The position numbers and the translations under genes are program-made. This document shows positions 5,921-13,179 of a stretch of DNA of 14,579 nt, piece by piece. Source of the stretch: Lachnospiraceae bacterium (GTDB taxonomy: Bacteria; Bacillota; Clostridia; Lachnospirales; Lachnospiraceae); the NCBI GenBank assembly GCA_900757195.1, contig CAAEMZ010000013.1:1-14579 (forward strand), in the 5' to 3' direction. Below the pieces are notes generated by a model that was not told where the DNA came from, ran no database searches, and saw only the letters and a list, made by a program, of their open reading frames with translations. Each line of letters begins with the position of its first letter. Positions within the stretch are counted from its first letter, which is position 1.

Positions 5921-7227
5921 TCAATTATTTCGCAAATCACAAAATCTTCACGCTTTGTTCCGGTCATCTGACAGCGTACGACCTGATTCGACAGAATTTT
6001 ATCCGATGGAATACCGCACTTTATATACTCCCGGCTGTGACCTGTCCAGAAGGTCTCTCCATCCACGGAAACCGGTTCCTCGGCCAGCACTTCCAGCACC
6101 TTTTTTTCGCACAGCTTCCGGTAATCCTCCGACATTTTTCCGCCCAGAGCCAGAAGGCGGGCGCTTCGCTGTGTCTTCACTGTTTCATTTACCTGATTCG
6201 GCATTTTCGCTGCCCGTGTTCCTTTTCGCGGAGAATATTTAAAAACATGCATTTCCGCAAAATGGATCTCTTCAAGAAATTTTTCGGTCGCTTCAAACTC
6301 TTCATCCGTTTCCCCCGGAAATCCGACGATCACATCGGTCGTAAATGCCGGACGGTCGAAATATTTTCTTAAAAGTTCACACCGTTGTTTATAATCCTCC
6401 GGCGTATAGTGCCGGTTCATCCGTTTTAATGTCTCCCCGCACCCGCTCTGAAGTGACAGATGAAAATGGGGACATATCTGTGGAATCCGGGCGAGGCGCC
6501 GGACAAATTCTTCGGTGACAATGCCCGGTTCCAGAGAACCGAAACGTATCCGTTCAATCCCCTTTACCGCCGCAAGCCGTTCTACAAGATCTGCCAGACC
6601 GATATTGCCGAAATCCGTTCCATAGGATGAAATATGAATTCCTGTCAAAACGATTTCTTTATAGCCTGCGGCTGCCAGTCCGGAAACCTCCGCGATAATC
6701 TCTTCGGCCTTTCGGCTGCGCACCCGCCCTCTGGCGTAAGGAATAATACAATACGAACAGAACTGATTGCATCCGTCCTGAATCTTAATATAAGCTCTTG
6801 TATGCTCGGATACTCTGGTAATTCCAAGGGTTTCATAGTCACTGGTATGATTAATATCTATAAGATTTACAGCCCGGTTATGACGTTCCATAAATTCTTC
6901 AACCATATCGACAATCTGACCCTTCCTGTTATTCCCCACGATCAGATCAATGGCTGTATCCGCTTCGATGGTCTCGGCAGATGCCTGCACATAGCAGCCC
7001 GCGGCAACAATCACTGCATCCGGATTTTTTTTCCGGGCCCGATGAAGCATCTGCCGCGATTTCCGGTCAGCCATATTGGTCACCGTGCAGGTATTGATGA
7101 CGTAAACATCGGCCGCTTCATGGAAATCTCTGATCGCATAACCGCTTTTTTGGAACAGTTCTTCCATCGCATCGGTTTCATATTGGTTTACTTTACATCC
7201 AAGGGTACAGAATGCAACACTTTTCAT
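5917..7227 (-). CDS. mtaB: tRNA (N6-threonylcarbamoyladenosine37-C2) methylthiotransferase MtaB
   Basis: This 436-residue radical SAM methylthiotransferase converts t6A37 to ms2t6A37 in tRNAs. The N-terminal UPF0004 domain binds the second Fe-S cluster through Cys11 (LGCKVNQYE), Cys47 (NTCTVT) and Cys78 (AAGCY). The radical SAM motif is CNQFCSYC (Cys153, Cys157, Cys160) followed by IIPYARGRVRSR. A C-terminal TRAM domain spans about 370-436. LGCKVNQYE is typical of the MtaB/YqeV branch, unlike MiaB or RimO. GGAGG lies 8 nt before the ATG. In Bacillus subtilis yqeV follows the dnaK-dnaJ-prmA-rsmE genes directly; here it is separated by the desulfurase, thiI and the divergent HPr-like gene and must use its own promoter, which I could not fix. 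Confidence 0.95.
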   Translation of the reverse strand: MKSVAFCTLGCKVNQYETDAMEELFQKSGYAIRDFHEAADVYVINTCTVTNMADRKSRQMLHRARKKNPDAVIVAAGCYVQASAETIEADTAIDLIVGNNRKGQIVDMVEEFMERHNRAVNLIDINHTSDYETLGITRVSEHTRAYIKIQDGCNQFCSYCIIPYARGRVRSRKAEEIIAEVSGLAAAGYKEIVLTGIHISSYGTDFGNIGLADLVERLAAVKGIERIRFGSLEPGIVTEEFVRRLARIPQICPHFHLSLQSGCGETLKRMNRHYTPEDYKQRCELLRKYFDRPAFTTDVIVGFPGETDEEFEATEKFLEEIHFAEMHVFKYSPRKGTRAAKMPNQVNETVKTQRSARLLALGGKMSEDYRKLCEKKVLEVLAEEPVSVDGETFWTGHSREYIKCGIPSDKILSNQVVRCQMTGTKREDFVICEIID

Positions 7228-7344
7228 TCACGTTCCTCCATTTTCTATTTTCTGACATTTCTATTCTTATATTGTCATTTTTCGATTTTTTATTTAATAT
7301 TTTGTATTCTCCCGGTTAATTTTAAATCAATTCGTTCAATTCCA

Positions 7345-7373
7345 TTGACTTTTTCTCCAAATAATTGTACTAT
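7345..7373 (+). promoter_or_regulatory. Promoter of the HPr-like gene
   Basis: TTGACT (7345-7350, five of six) and TACTAT (7368-7373, four of six) are separated by 17 nt. A transcript starting near 7380 would have a leader of about 45 nt holding the GGGGAGGGG ribosome binding region. The promoter lies in the 198-nt divergent gap between mtaB and this gene. The rest of that gap is AT-rich and no clear mtaB promoter stands out. Confidence 0.55.
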
Positions 7374-7425
7374 AAGAGTACGGAGAAATGTAAACAAGGT
7401 ATTTTTTATGGGGAGGGGCATTCCA

Positions 7426-7656
7426 ATGCACACAGTTCAGATTTATCTTAATTCAATCGATAAAGTAAAAGCTTTCGTGGATTCTGTGAATACTTTCAAC
7501 ACAGAATTCGACCTGATTTCCGGCCGTTTTGTTATTGATGCAAAATCCATTATGGGAATCTTCAGCCTGGATTTATCCAAGCCGATAAATCTTAACATCT
7601 ATAACGACGATGATACTGAAATCATCGAGCGGCTGAAACCATTTCTTGTCGCTTAA
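7426..7656 (+). CDS. HPr-like protein without the active-site histidine
   Basis: This 76-residue protein is shaped like the PTS phosphocarrier HPr (about 85-88 residues). The second half, RFVIDAKSIMGIFSLDLSKP, matches the HPr segment around regulatory Ser46 (NAKSIMGVMSL), placing Ser41 at that site. The first half lacks the GLHARP loop: where His15 should be, it reads LNSIDKVKAFVDSVNTF. EI-dependent phosphotransfer is therefore not expected. The start is the ATG at 7426-7428, behind GGGGAGGGG; the frame stays open far upstream only as an antisense shadow of mtaB. It is the only plus-strand gene, divergent from mtaB and convergent with thiI, with its own promoter and terminator. A regulatory role like that of Crh (also His-less) is possible, but this is not an obvious Crh orthologue. 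Confidence 0.88.
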   Translation: MHTVQIYLNSIDKVKAFVDSVNTFNTEFDLISGRFVIDAKSIMGIFSLDLSKPINLNIYNDDDTEIIERLKPFLVA

Positions 7657-7666
7657 TAAATTTTGA

Positions 7667-7693
7667 GGGCATCCCATCCGGGGTGCCCTTTTT
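7667..7693 (+). terminator. Rho-independent terminator of the HPr-like gene, shared with thiI
   Basis: A 9-bp stem, GGGCATCCC (7667-7675) with GGGGTGCCC (7680-7688, one T-G pair), has the loop ATCC and is followed by TTTTT (7689-7693). It sits in the 61-nt gap between the convergent HPr-like and thiI genes. Read on the minus strand the same stem is preceded by an A-run but followed by a weaker T-rich stretch, so it probably also ends thiI transcripts. Confidence 0.85.
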
Positions 7694-7717
7694 ACTTTAT
7701 CGGAAACTTCCATATGC

Positions 7718-8902
7718 TCAGGCATCCGCCTCACACAGGATAACTTCGCGGCTGTTTACCGCTTCATCCATCATTGCGTCAATACTGTCTGCCAGATGAT
7801 GTTCCGAACGCTCGATCACGCGGATATTCGGCTTTGTCACCGGATGTTTCGCAACAAAAATCGTACAGCAGTCTTCAAAAGGCTGGATGGACGTTTCAAA
7901 GGCTCCGATTTTCTCAGATATTTCCACAATATCATTTTTATCAAAACCGATGACCGGACGGAATACCGGCATCGTACAGACCGCATTGGTCGCAGCGAGA
8001 CTCTGCAGGGTCTGGCTGGCCACCTGGCCGATGCTTTCTCCCGTAATCAGTCCCAGCGCTCCGTCTTCCCGGGCAATCCGTTCCGCAATTTTCATCATAT
8101 ACCGCCGCATAATGATCGTCAGCTCATCATGCGGGCATTTTTCATAGATTGCAAGCTGAATATCGGTAAAATTAATAATATTCAGTTTCACCGGTCCGGA
8201 ATAACGGGCAACGATGCGGGCCAGATCCACAACCTTCTGTTTTGCCCGTTCGCTCGTATACGGCGGCGCATGAAAATAGGTGGCTTCAATGGTCACACCG
8301 CGTTTGGCGATCATGTAGCCGGCAACAGGGCTGTCGATACCGCCGGATAAAAGGAGCATGGCCTTTCCGTTGGTTCCCACAGGCATTCCGCCCGGCCCTT
8401 TAATGCTCTTGGAATAAATGTAGGTTTTTTCACGGATTTCAATATTTAACATCACATCCGGATGGTGGACATCGACAGACATCTCCGGAAAACGTTCCAG
8501 AAGATATTCACCGATATCCGCATTGATCTCCATGGATTTTTTCGGATAGCGCTTATCTGCCCGGCGTGAATCCACTTTAAAGGTGAATTTTTTATCTTCA
8601 TAGGCTTTATCCATATAATCGCCGACCACACGGGTCAGATTGTCCCAGGACGGATCATCACAGATAACCACCGGACAGATGGCAACAATTCCGAACACAC
8701 GGGTCAGTGCGCCGACCACCTGGTCATAATCATAATTTTCCAGCATATGAACATAAATCCGTCCCTGCTGTTTGGTCACTTCGAAAGCATCGGCATCTTT
8801 CAGCGCATATTTAATCTGTTTAATCAGCGCATCCTCGAAGATATAACGATTTTTCCCTTTGATACCGATTTCACCGTATTTTATTAAAAAAGCTTTAAAC
8901 AT
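7718..8902 (-). CDS. thiI: tRNA 4-thiouridine synthase ThiI
   Basis: This 394-residue protein has an N-terminal ferredoxin-like/THUMP region (about 1-165) and the PP-loop ATP pyrophosphatase domain with SGGIDS at 186-191. It adenylates U8 of tRNA and inserts sulfur to form s4U. The C-terminal rhodanese domain found in E. coli is absent, as in most Firmicutes. The conserved cysteine of the PP-loop domain is present in PFEDCCTIF (Cys345/346). The ATG overlaps the desulfurase stop (TAATG), with GGAGG 9 nt upstream inside that gene, so the two are coupled. In Bacillus subtilis the adjacent desulfurase NifZ supplies sulfur to rhodanese-less ThiI, and the same pairing is inferred. The short form may act only in tRNA thiolation, not thiamine synthesis. 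Confidence 0.96.
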   Translation of the reverse strand: MFKAFLIKYGEIGIKGKNRYIFEDALIKQIKYALKDADAFEVTKQQGRIYVHMLENYDYDQVVGALTRVFGIVAICPVVICDDPSWDNLTRVVGDYMDKAYEDKKFTFKVDSRRADKRYPKKSMEINADIGEYLLERFPEMSVDVHHPDVMLNIEIREKTYIYSKSIKGPGGMPVGTNGKAMLLLSGGIDSPVAGYMIAKRGVTIEATYFHAPPYTSERAKQKVVDLARIVARYSGPVKLNIINFTDIQLAIYEKCPHDELTIIMRRYMMKIAERIAREDGALGLITGESIGQVASQTLQSLAATNAVCTMPVFRPVIGFDKNDIVEISEKIGAFETSIQPFEDCCTIFVAKHPVTKPNIRVIERSEHHLADSIDAMMDEAVNSREVILCEADA

Positions 8903-10122
8903 TATCTTTTTCCTCCCCGTGTATATCTGCGGAGCATCGGGAGCAGCGCTTCCAGTGTTTCGCAGCAGGTTTCCAGTTCCTCTTCCGTCGTGTCAAAACA
9001 CAGGCTGAACCGAACCGTGGCATCCAGATATTTCTTCTCCGTGCCGACAGCCCTTAATGTACCGCTGATGGCCGGATGATTCGAAGAACAGGCCGATCCG
9101 GAAGATACATAGATGCCGCGCTCTTCCAGCGCATGAAGAAGTACTTCGGCGCGAATATCCTCAAAGCTGGCGCTGACGACCTGAGGCGCCGCGCCCTGAC
9201 GGAAGTTTTCGTCAGAAACCCGATGCGCATAACCATTGATATGGACGCCATCCATCGCCTCCAGGCGGGAGACAAATTTCTCCCGAAGCGCATACATCCG
9301 CTCCTGTTTTTCCGGAAAATTTTTAAAAATTTCAGAAACTGCTTCCCCCAGTCCCACGATGCCCGGAACGTTTTCCGTGCCGGAACGCATACCGGACTGC
9401 TGGCCGCCTCCGAGAATGATCGGCTGCACTTTGACTTTATCTTTTATATATAAAAATCCGATACCCTTTGGGCCATGTAATTTATGTCCGCTCACTGACA
9501 ATAAATCAATATGAAGTTTTCTCGGATAAATTTCAAGCTTGGCAAATCCCTGGATCGCATCCACATGGAACAGTGTTTCCGGATTTTTCTTTTTAATAAT
9601 TTCACCGATTTTATCCAGCGGCTGAACGGTTCCGATTTCATTGTTTACCGCCATTACAGATACAAGAATCGTATCTTCCCGGATAGCGCCTTCCAGAGCT
9701 TCCAGCGAAACGGTCCCGTGTGCATCCACCGGCAGATAAGTGACTTCAAATCCCTGTTCCTCCAGATAAATCATCGGATTGTAAACCGAAGCGTGCTCGA
9801 TCGACGTTGTAATCAGATGTTTCCCACGGCGCTGATTCGCCATGGCGCTTCCCACCAGAGCCATATTATTGGACTCGGTGCCGCCGGAAGTAAAAACGAT
9901 TTCTTTCGTATCCACTTTCAGGGCTGAAGCAATATTTTTCCGGGCCTCTTTGACATATTGTTCCGCATCAAACCCCTTCATATGAAGTGCGGAAGGATTC
10001 CCGAAATCCTTCGTCATGACTTCCACCATTTTTTGGCAGACGGAATCCATAACCCGGGTTGTTGCTGCATTATCCAGATATATTTCCTTTGTAATGGCGC
10101 TATGGCCCAAATTTATTTCCAT
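8902..10122 (-). CDS. Cysteine desulfurase (IscS/NifS family), probable ThiI sulfur donor
   Basis: This 406-residue PLP enzyme takes sulfur from cysteine as an enzyme-bound persulfide. Visible motifs are IYLDNAATT (14-22), SGGTESNNMAL (79-89), His110 which stacks on PLP, HVDAIQGFAK, SGHKLHGPKG with the PLP lysine Lys214, RSGTENV, and SSGSACSS with catalytic Cys345 on a long mobile loop. That loop marks the IscS/NifS class as opposed to SufS. I chose the ATG at 10120-10122, one base after the rsmE stop, because GAGGA lies 5 nt upstream; a TTG seven codons earlier is less likely. It overlaps thiI by one base. No iscU, iscA or fdx gene follows, so a dedicated role with ThiI, like B. subtilis NifZ, is more likely than general Fe-S assembly. 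Confidence 0.93.
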   Translation of the reverse strand: MEINLGHSAITKEIYLDNAATTRVMDSVCQKMVEVMTKDFGNPSALHMKGFDAEQYVKEARKNIASALKVDTKEIVFTSGGTESNNMALVGSAMANQRRGKHLITTSIEHASVYNPMIYLEEQGFEVTYLPVDAHGTVSLEALEGAIREDTILVSVMAVNNEIGTVQPLDKIGEIIKKKNPETLFHVDAIQGFAKLEIYPRKLHIDLLSVSGHKLHGPKGIGFLYIKDKVKVQPIILGGGQQSGMRSGTENVPGIVGLGEAVSEIFKNFPEKQERMYALREKFVSRLEAMDGVHINGYAHRVSDENFRQGAAPQVVSASFEDIRAEVLLHALEERGIYVSSGSACSSNHPAISGTLRAVGTEKKYLDATVRFSLCFDTTEEELETCCETLEALLPMLRRYTRGGKR

Positions 10123-10123
10123 A

Positions 10124-10864
10124 TTATTCCTCTTCAAATTCAAACATTAAAACAGACAACATCGCCAGACCCGCCGTTTCCGTCCGGAGTATCCGCCGTC
10201 CCAGAGTCACCGGTGATGCCCCGGCTCCCATCGCCGCCTCAACTTCCTTCGGATCAAAACCGCCCTCCGGGCCGATGAATATGCCGATGGATTTTTTCCC
10301 TTTCAGGCCGGATATAATTTTCCGGGTTTCTTTCATGCCTTCCGCTTTTTCATAAGGAATAATCATCCCTTCCAGCGACGACGCATAGTCGAGGGCCTCC
10401 TTGAAATCCATCACCGGCTTTATCTCCGGCACAATGCCTCTGCCCGACTGTTTAGCGCCGCCTTCGGCAATCTGCTGCCACCGGGCCCGCTTTTTCTCTT
10501 CTTTTTTCTCATCCAGTTTCACAATAACCCGGCTGGTCCGAACCGGAATGATTTCATAAACTCCCAGCTCCACCGCCTTCTGAATGATAAGTTCCATTTT
10601 ATCACTTTTCGGCAGTCCCTGAAACAGATAAAGATGGACCGGAAGTTCCACATAGGAATTCCATGAATTTTCTATGGATAATCCTATTTCTTCCCGCTCC
10701 ATCGTCTTAATCCGGCAAAAATAATCCGTCCCCTGACCGTCGCTTATTGAAAGTTCGTCCCCCGGATGCATCCGGAGGACATTTTTTATATGGTTCACAT
10801 CATTGCCGCGGATCACGATTTCATCGCCCGCAACCTGTGACCGCGTCACAAAAAATCTCGGCAT
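10124..10864 (-). CDS. rsmE: 16S rRNA (uracil1498-N3)-methyltransferase RsmE
   Basis: This 246-residue SPOUT-class methylase modifies U1498 of 16S rRNA near the decoding centre. It has an N-terminal PUA-like domain (about 1-70) and a SPOUT domain whose SAM-binding knot shows FIGPEGGF (196-203) and LGRRILRTETA (221-231). KSDKMELIIQKAVELGV (86-102) and GGAKQSGR (135-142) are also typical. It lies 25 nt after prmA, with GGGAG 7 nt before its ATG. Its last codons carry the ribosome binding site of the next gene. The order prmA-rsmE after dnaJ matches yqeT-yqeU of Bacillus subtilis. Confidence 0.96.
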   Translation of the reverse strand: MPRFFVTRSQVAGDEIVIRGNDVNHIKNVLRMHPGDELSISDGQGTDYFCRIKTMEREEIGLSIENSWNSYVELPVHLYLFQGLPKSDKMELIIQKAVELGVYEIIPVRTSRVIVKLDEKKEEKKRARWQQIAEGGAKQSGRGIVPEIKPVMDFKEALDYASSLEGMIIPYEKAEGMKETRKIISGLKGKKSIGIFIGPEGGFDPKEVEAAMGAGASPVTLGRRILRTETAGLAMLSVLMFEFEEE

Positions 10865-10889
10865 CTGATTTCTCCCATTCTTCCTGAAT

Positions 10890-11843
10890 TCAGGCTTTCG
10901 CTGTAAAGGATACCCAGCCGCCGGAATGGGTCACTTCCATAATTTCAAATCCATTGGCCGTCAGCGCTTCCCTGACATCATCTTCTCTTTCGTCAATGAT
11001 TCCGGAAGTGATAAATAAAGCTCCCGGCTTCATCATCTCTCTGACCACGCCGCTGAGCGGAATAATAATCTCCGCAAAAATATTGGCAAGAACCATATCA
11101 AATTTATGAACACCTGTCTGGCGGCGGAAATCTCCATCAGAAATCACATCGCCTGTAAGTACAGTATAAACATCCTTTTCGATGCCATTGACATGGGCAT
11201 TTTCAATCGCTGCTTCCACCGCATGAACATCCACATCCGTTGCGGTCGCATTTTTTGCGCCGAGAAGCAGGGCAATAATCGATAAAATACCGCTGCCGCA
11301 GCCCACATCCAGCACTTCCTGTCCCGGCTGCATATATTTCTTTAACTGGGTAATGCACAGACGGGTCGTATGATGGGTTCCCGTACCGAAAGCGGTTCCC
11401 GGGTCCAGTTCCACGACCAGCGTATCTTCCGGCACTTCTTCCAGCGTCTCCCAGGTTGGTTTGATGATGATATGCTCATCCACATTAAAAGGCTTCCAGT
11501 ATTTCTTCCAGTTATTCATCCAGTCCACATCTTCGGTCTGCGTTTTTTCAATCACAGCTTCTCCGATATCCACAAAATCTGCCAGTTCCTTTACTGCGGC
11601 AAGAACTTCTTCCAGCGTTGAATCGTGATCTTTTTCCGGCTCGATGTAAAAAGAAATATAGGCTTTTCCATCATCCTCATCCAGATCCGGAAGCAGATCG
11701 ATGAACATCCGCTTTTTGTCTTCTTCGGACAGAGGCACTTTATCTTCGATTTCGATACCCTCAATCCCCATCTCTGCCAGTGTGTAACTGATTAAATCCA
11801 CCGCCTCTGTGGTGGTCGCCAAACGATATTTATTCCACTTCAT
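10890..11843 (-). CDS. prmA: Ribosomal protein L11 methyltransferase PrmA
   Basis: This 317-residue class I methylase trimethylates amino groups of ribosomal protein L11. An N-terminal substrate-recognition domain (about 1-100) is followed by the catalytic domain with LDPGTAFGTGTHHTT (146-160), SAM motif VLDVGCGSG (177-185), TATDVD for the acidic SAM contact, and DMVLANI where an N-[IL]-type motif holds the substrate amine. Its length is typical of Firmicute PrmA. GAGG lies 6 nt before the ATG, and the gene begins 14 nt after dnaJ, so it is probably cotranscribed with the chaperone genes. Confidence 0.96.
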   Translation of the reverse strand: MKWNKYRLATTTEAVDLISYTLAEMGIEGIEIEDKVPLSEEDKKRMFIDLLPDLDEDDGKAYISFYIEPEKDHDSTLEEVLAAVKELADFVDIGEAVIEKTQTEDVDWMNNWKKYWKPFNVDEHIIIKPTWETLEEVPEDTLVVELDPGTAFGTGTHHTTRLCITQLKKYMQPGQEVLDVGCGSGILSIIALLLGAKNATATDVDVHAVEAAIENAHVNGIEKDVYTVLTGDVISDGDFRRQTGVHKFDMVLANIFAEIIIPLSGVVREMMKPGALFITSGIIDEREDDVREALTANGFEIMEVTHSGGWVSFTAKA

Positions 11844-11857
11844 ATAAATCCTCTTTA

Positions 11858-13069
11858 TTATTCATCTAAATCGTCAAAAGCTTCTTTGACCTTGTCCATA
11901 AAGCTCTTCTTTTTCTTTCCTTCTCTGCCCTTTGATTCCTCCGCCTTTTCCGACTTTGAATCCTTAGAACTGATTCCTTTTAAAGAATCATCAAACTTCC
12001 GGAGCAGTTCCTTCTGTTCACTGTTCAGTTTTTCAGGAACCTGTACAACCAGCGTCACATAATGGTCGCCGCGGATATTTTTATTACGGATCGTCGGCAC
12101 GCCTTTGCCTTTCAGACGAATCCGTGTATCTGTCTGCGTTCCCGGTTTAATGGTCTGAGTGACGTCTCCGTCAACGGTCTTGATCGTAATCTCACCGCCA
12201 AGGGCCGCTTCCACAAAGGAAATCGGCATCGTTGAATAGATGTCGTATTCCTGCCGCCGGAAAATCGGGTGACGGTCTACGGTCACATTCACAAGAAGAT
12301 CTCCGCGGGCGCCGCCATTGGTTCCCGGCTCGCCTTTGCCCCGGATACGCACGCTCTGTCCGGAATCGATACCTGCCGGAATCGCCACCTCAATGGTCTT
12401 TTTATTGCGGACATAACCTGTACCGCCGCAGTCCGAACATTTTTCTCTGACAATTTTTCCTGAACCATGACAGTCCGGGCAGGCCTGCACATTACGTACC
12501 ATACCGAATAAAGACTGCTGTGTAAAGACAACCTGACCTTTACCGCCGCACTTCGGACAGGTTTCCGGTTTGGTTCCCGGTTTGGCGCCGCTTCCATGGC
12601 AGTGCATACACTCATCCTTTAAGTTCATTTCAAACTTCTTATTTACGCCGAACACAGCTTCCATAAAGGATATGCGCACATTGATCCGGACATTGGCGCC
12701 CTGCATCGGTCCGTTATAGGCTGCTCCGCCGCGGCTCCGTCCGCCGCCGAAGAAGTCCCCGAAAATATCGCCGAAGATATCGCCCATATCTGCCGCATTA
12801 AAATCAAAACCGCCGAATCCACCGGCGCCGCCGCCCTGTTCAAAGGCCGCATGTCCGAACTGATCGTACTGACGCCGTTTATCCGCATCACTTAACACAG
12901 CATAGGCTTCCGATGCCTCTTTAAATTTTGCTTCTGCTTCTTTATCTCCGGGATTTGTATCCGGATGGTATTTTTTAGCCAGTTTACGATAGGCTTTCTT
13001 TAATTCATCGTCCGTTGCCGACTTTGACACACCAAGGACTTCATAATAATCTCTTTTCGTCTCTGCCAT
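11858..13069 (-). CDS. dnaJ: Molecular chaperone DnaJ (Hsp40)
   Basis: This 403-residue class A J-protein stimulates DnaK ATPase activity and delivers unfolded clients. The J domain (1-70) has HPD at 35-37, followed by a Gly/Phe-rich linker (about 76-115). The zinc domain has four CxxCxGxG repeats at 154-161, 171-178, 197-204 and 211-218, then the C-terminal substrate domains. The last 45 residues form a Lys/Glu/Ser-rich tail ending SFMDKVKEAFDDLDE. I chose the ATG at 13067-13069 because AAGGTGA lies 6 nt upstream; a TTG two codons earlier directly abuts that site. It follows dnaK after 110 nt holding a stem-loop. All motifs are intact. Confidence 0.97.
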   Translation of the reverse strand: MAETKRDYYEVLGVSKSATDDELKKAYRKLAKKYHPDTNPGDKEAEAKFKEASEAYAVLSDADKRRQYDQFGHAAFEQGGGAGGFGGFDFNAADMGDIFGDIFGDFFGGGRSRGGAAYNGPMQGANVRINVRISFMEAVFGVNKKFEMNLKDECMHCHGSGAKPGTKPETCPKCGGKGQVVFTQQSLFGMVRNVQACPDCHGSGKIVREKCSDCGGTGYVRNKKTIEVAIPAGIDSGQSVRIRGKGEPGTNGGARGDLLVNVTVDRHPIFRRQEYDIYSTMPISFVEAALGGEITIKTVDGDVTQTIKPGTQTDTRIRLKGKGVPTIRNKNIRGDHYVTLVVQVPEKLNSEQKELLRKFDDSLKGISSKDSKSEKAEESKGREGKKKKSFMDKVKEAFDDLDE

Positions 13070-13098
13070 ATCCAATCACCTTCTTTATTTAACGTAGC

Positions 13099-13148
13099 TA
13101 AAGAGGACGCCCCGGAGCCGCCAGTGCAGCTCCGGAACAACCTCTTTA
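13099..13148 (-). ncRNA. Structured dnaK-dnaJ intergenic stem-loop
   Basis: An outer 8-bp stem, TAAAGAGG (13099-13106) with CCTCTTTA (13141-13148), encloses a symmetric 5-by-5 internal loop and an inner 7-bp stem, CCGGAGC (13112-13118) with GCTCCGG (13129-13135), closed by a 10-nt loop. No T-tract follows in the minus direction, so it is not a classic terminator. It lies 51 nt after the last dnaK base and about 30 nt before the dnaJ start. An mRNA-stabilising, processing or attenuating element that lowers dnaJ relative to dnaK is plausible, but this is inference. Confidence 0.55.
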
Positions 13149-13179
13149 TCCATTATCTTCGTCTCTAACTTTATCTATA

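Noticed and set aside
7228..7330. Promoter for mtaB on the minus strand
   Set aside because: Several AT-rich hexamers (for example TTGATT with TACAAA at 18 nt) are possible, but none is convincing enough to call in such AT-rich sequence.
6634..7425. Upstream part of a plus-strand ORF that runs into the HPr-like gene
   Set aside because: It is antisense to mtaB. The true start of the HPr-like gene is the ATG at 7426, which has a strong ribosome binding site and an upstream promoter.
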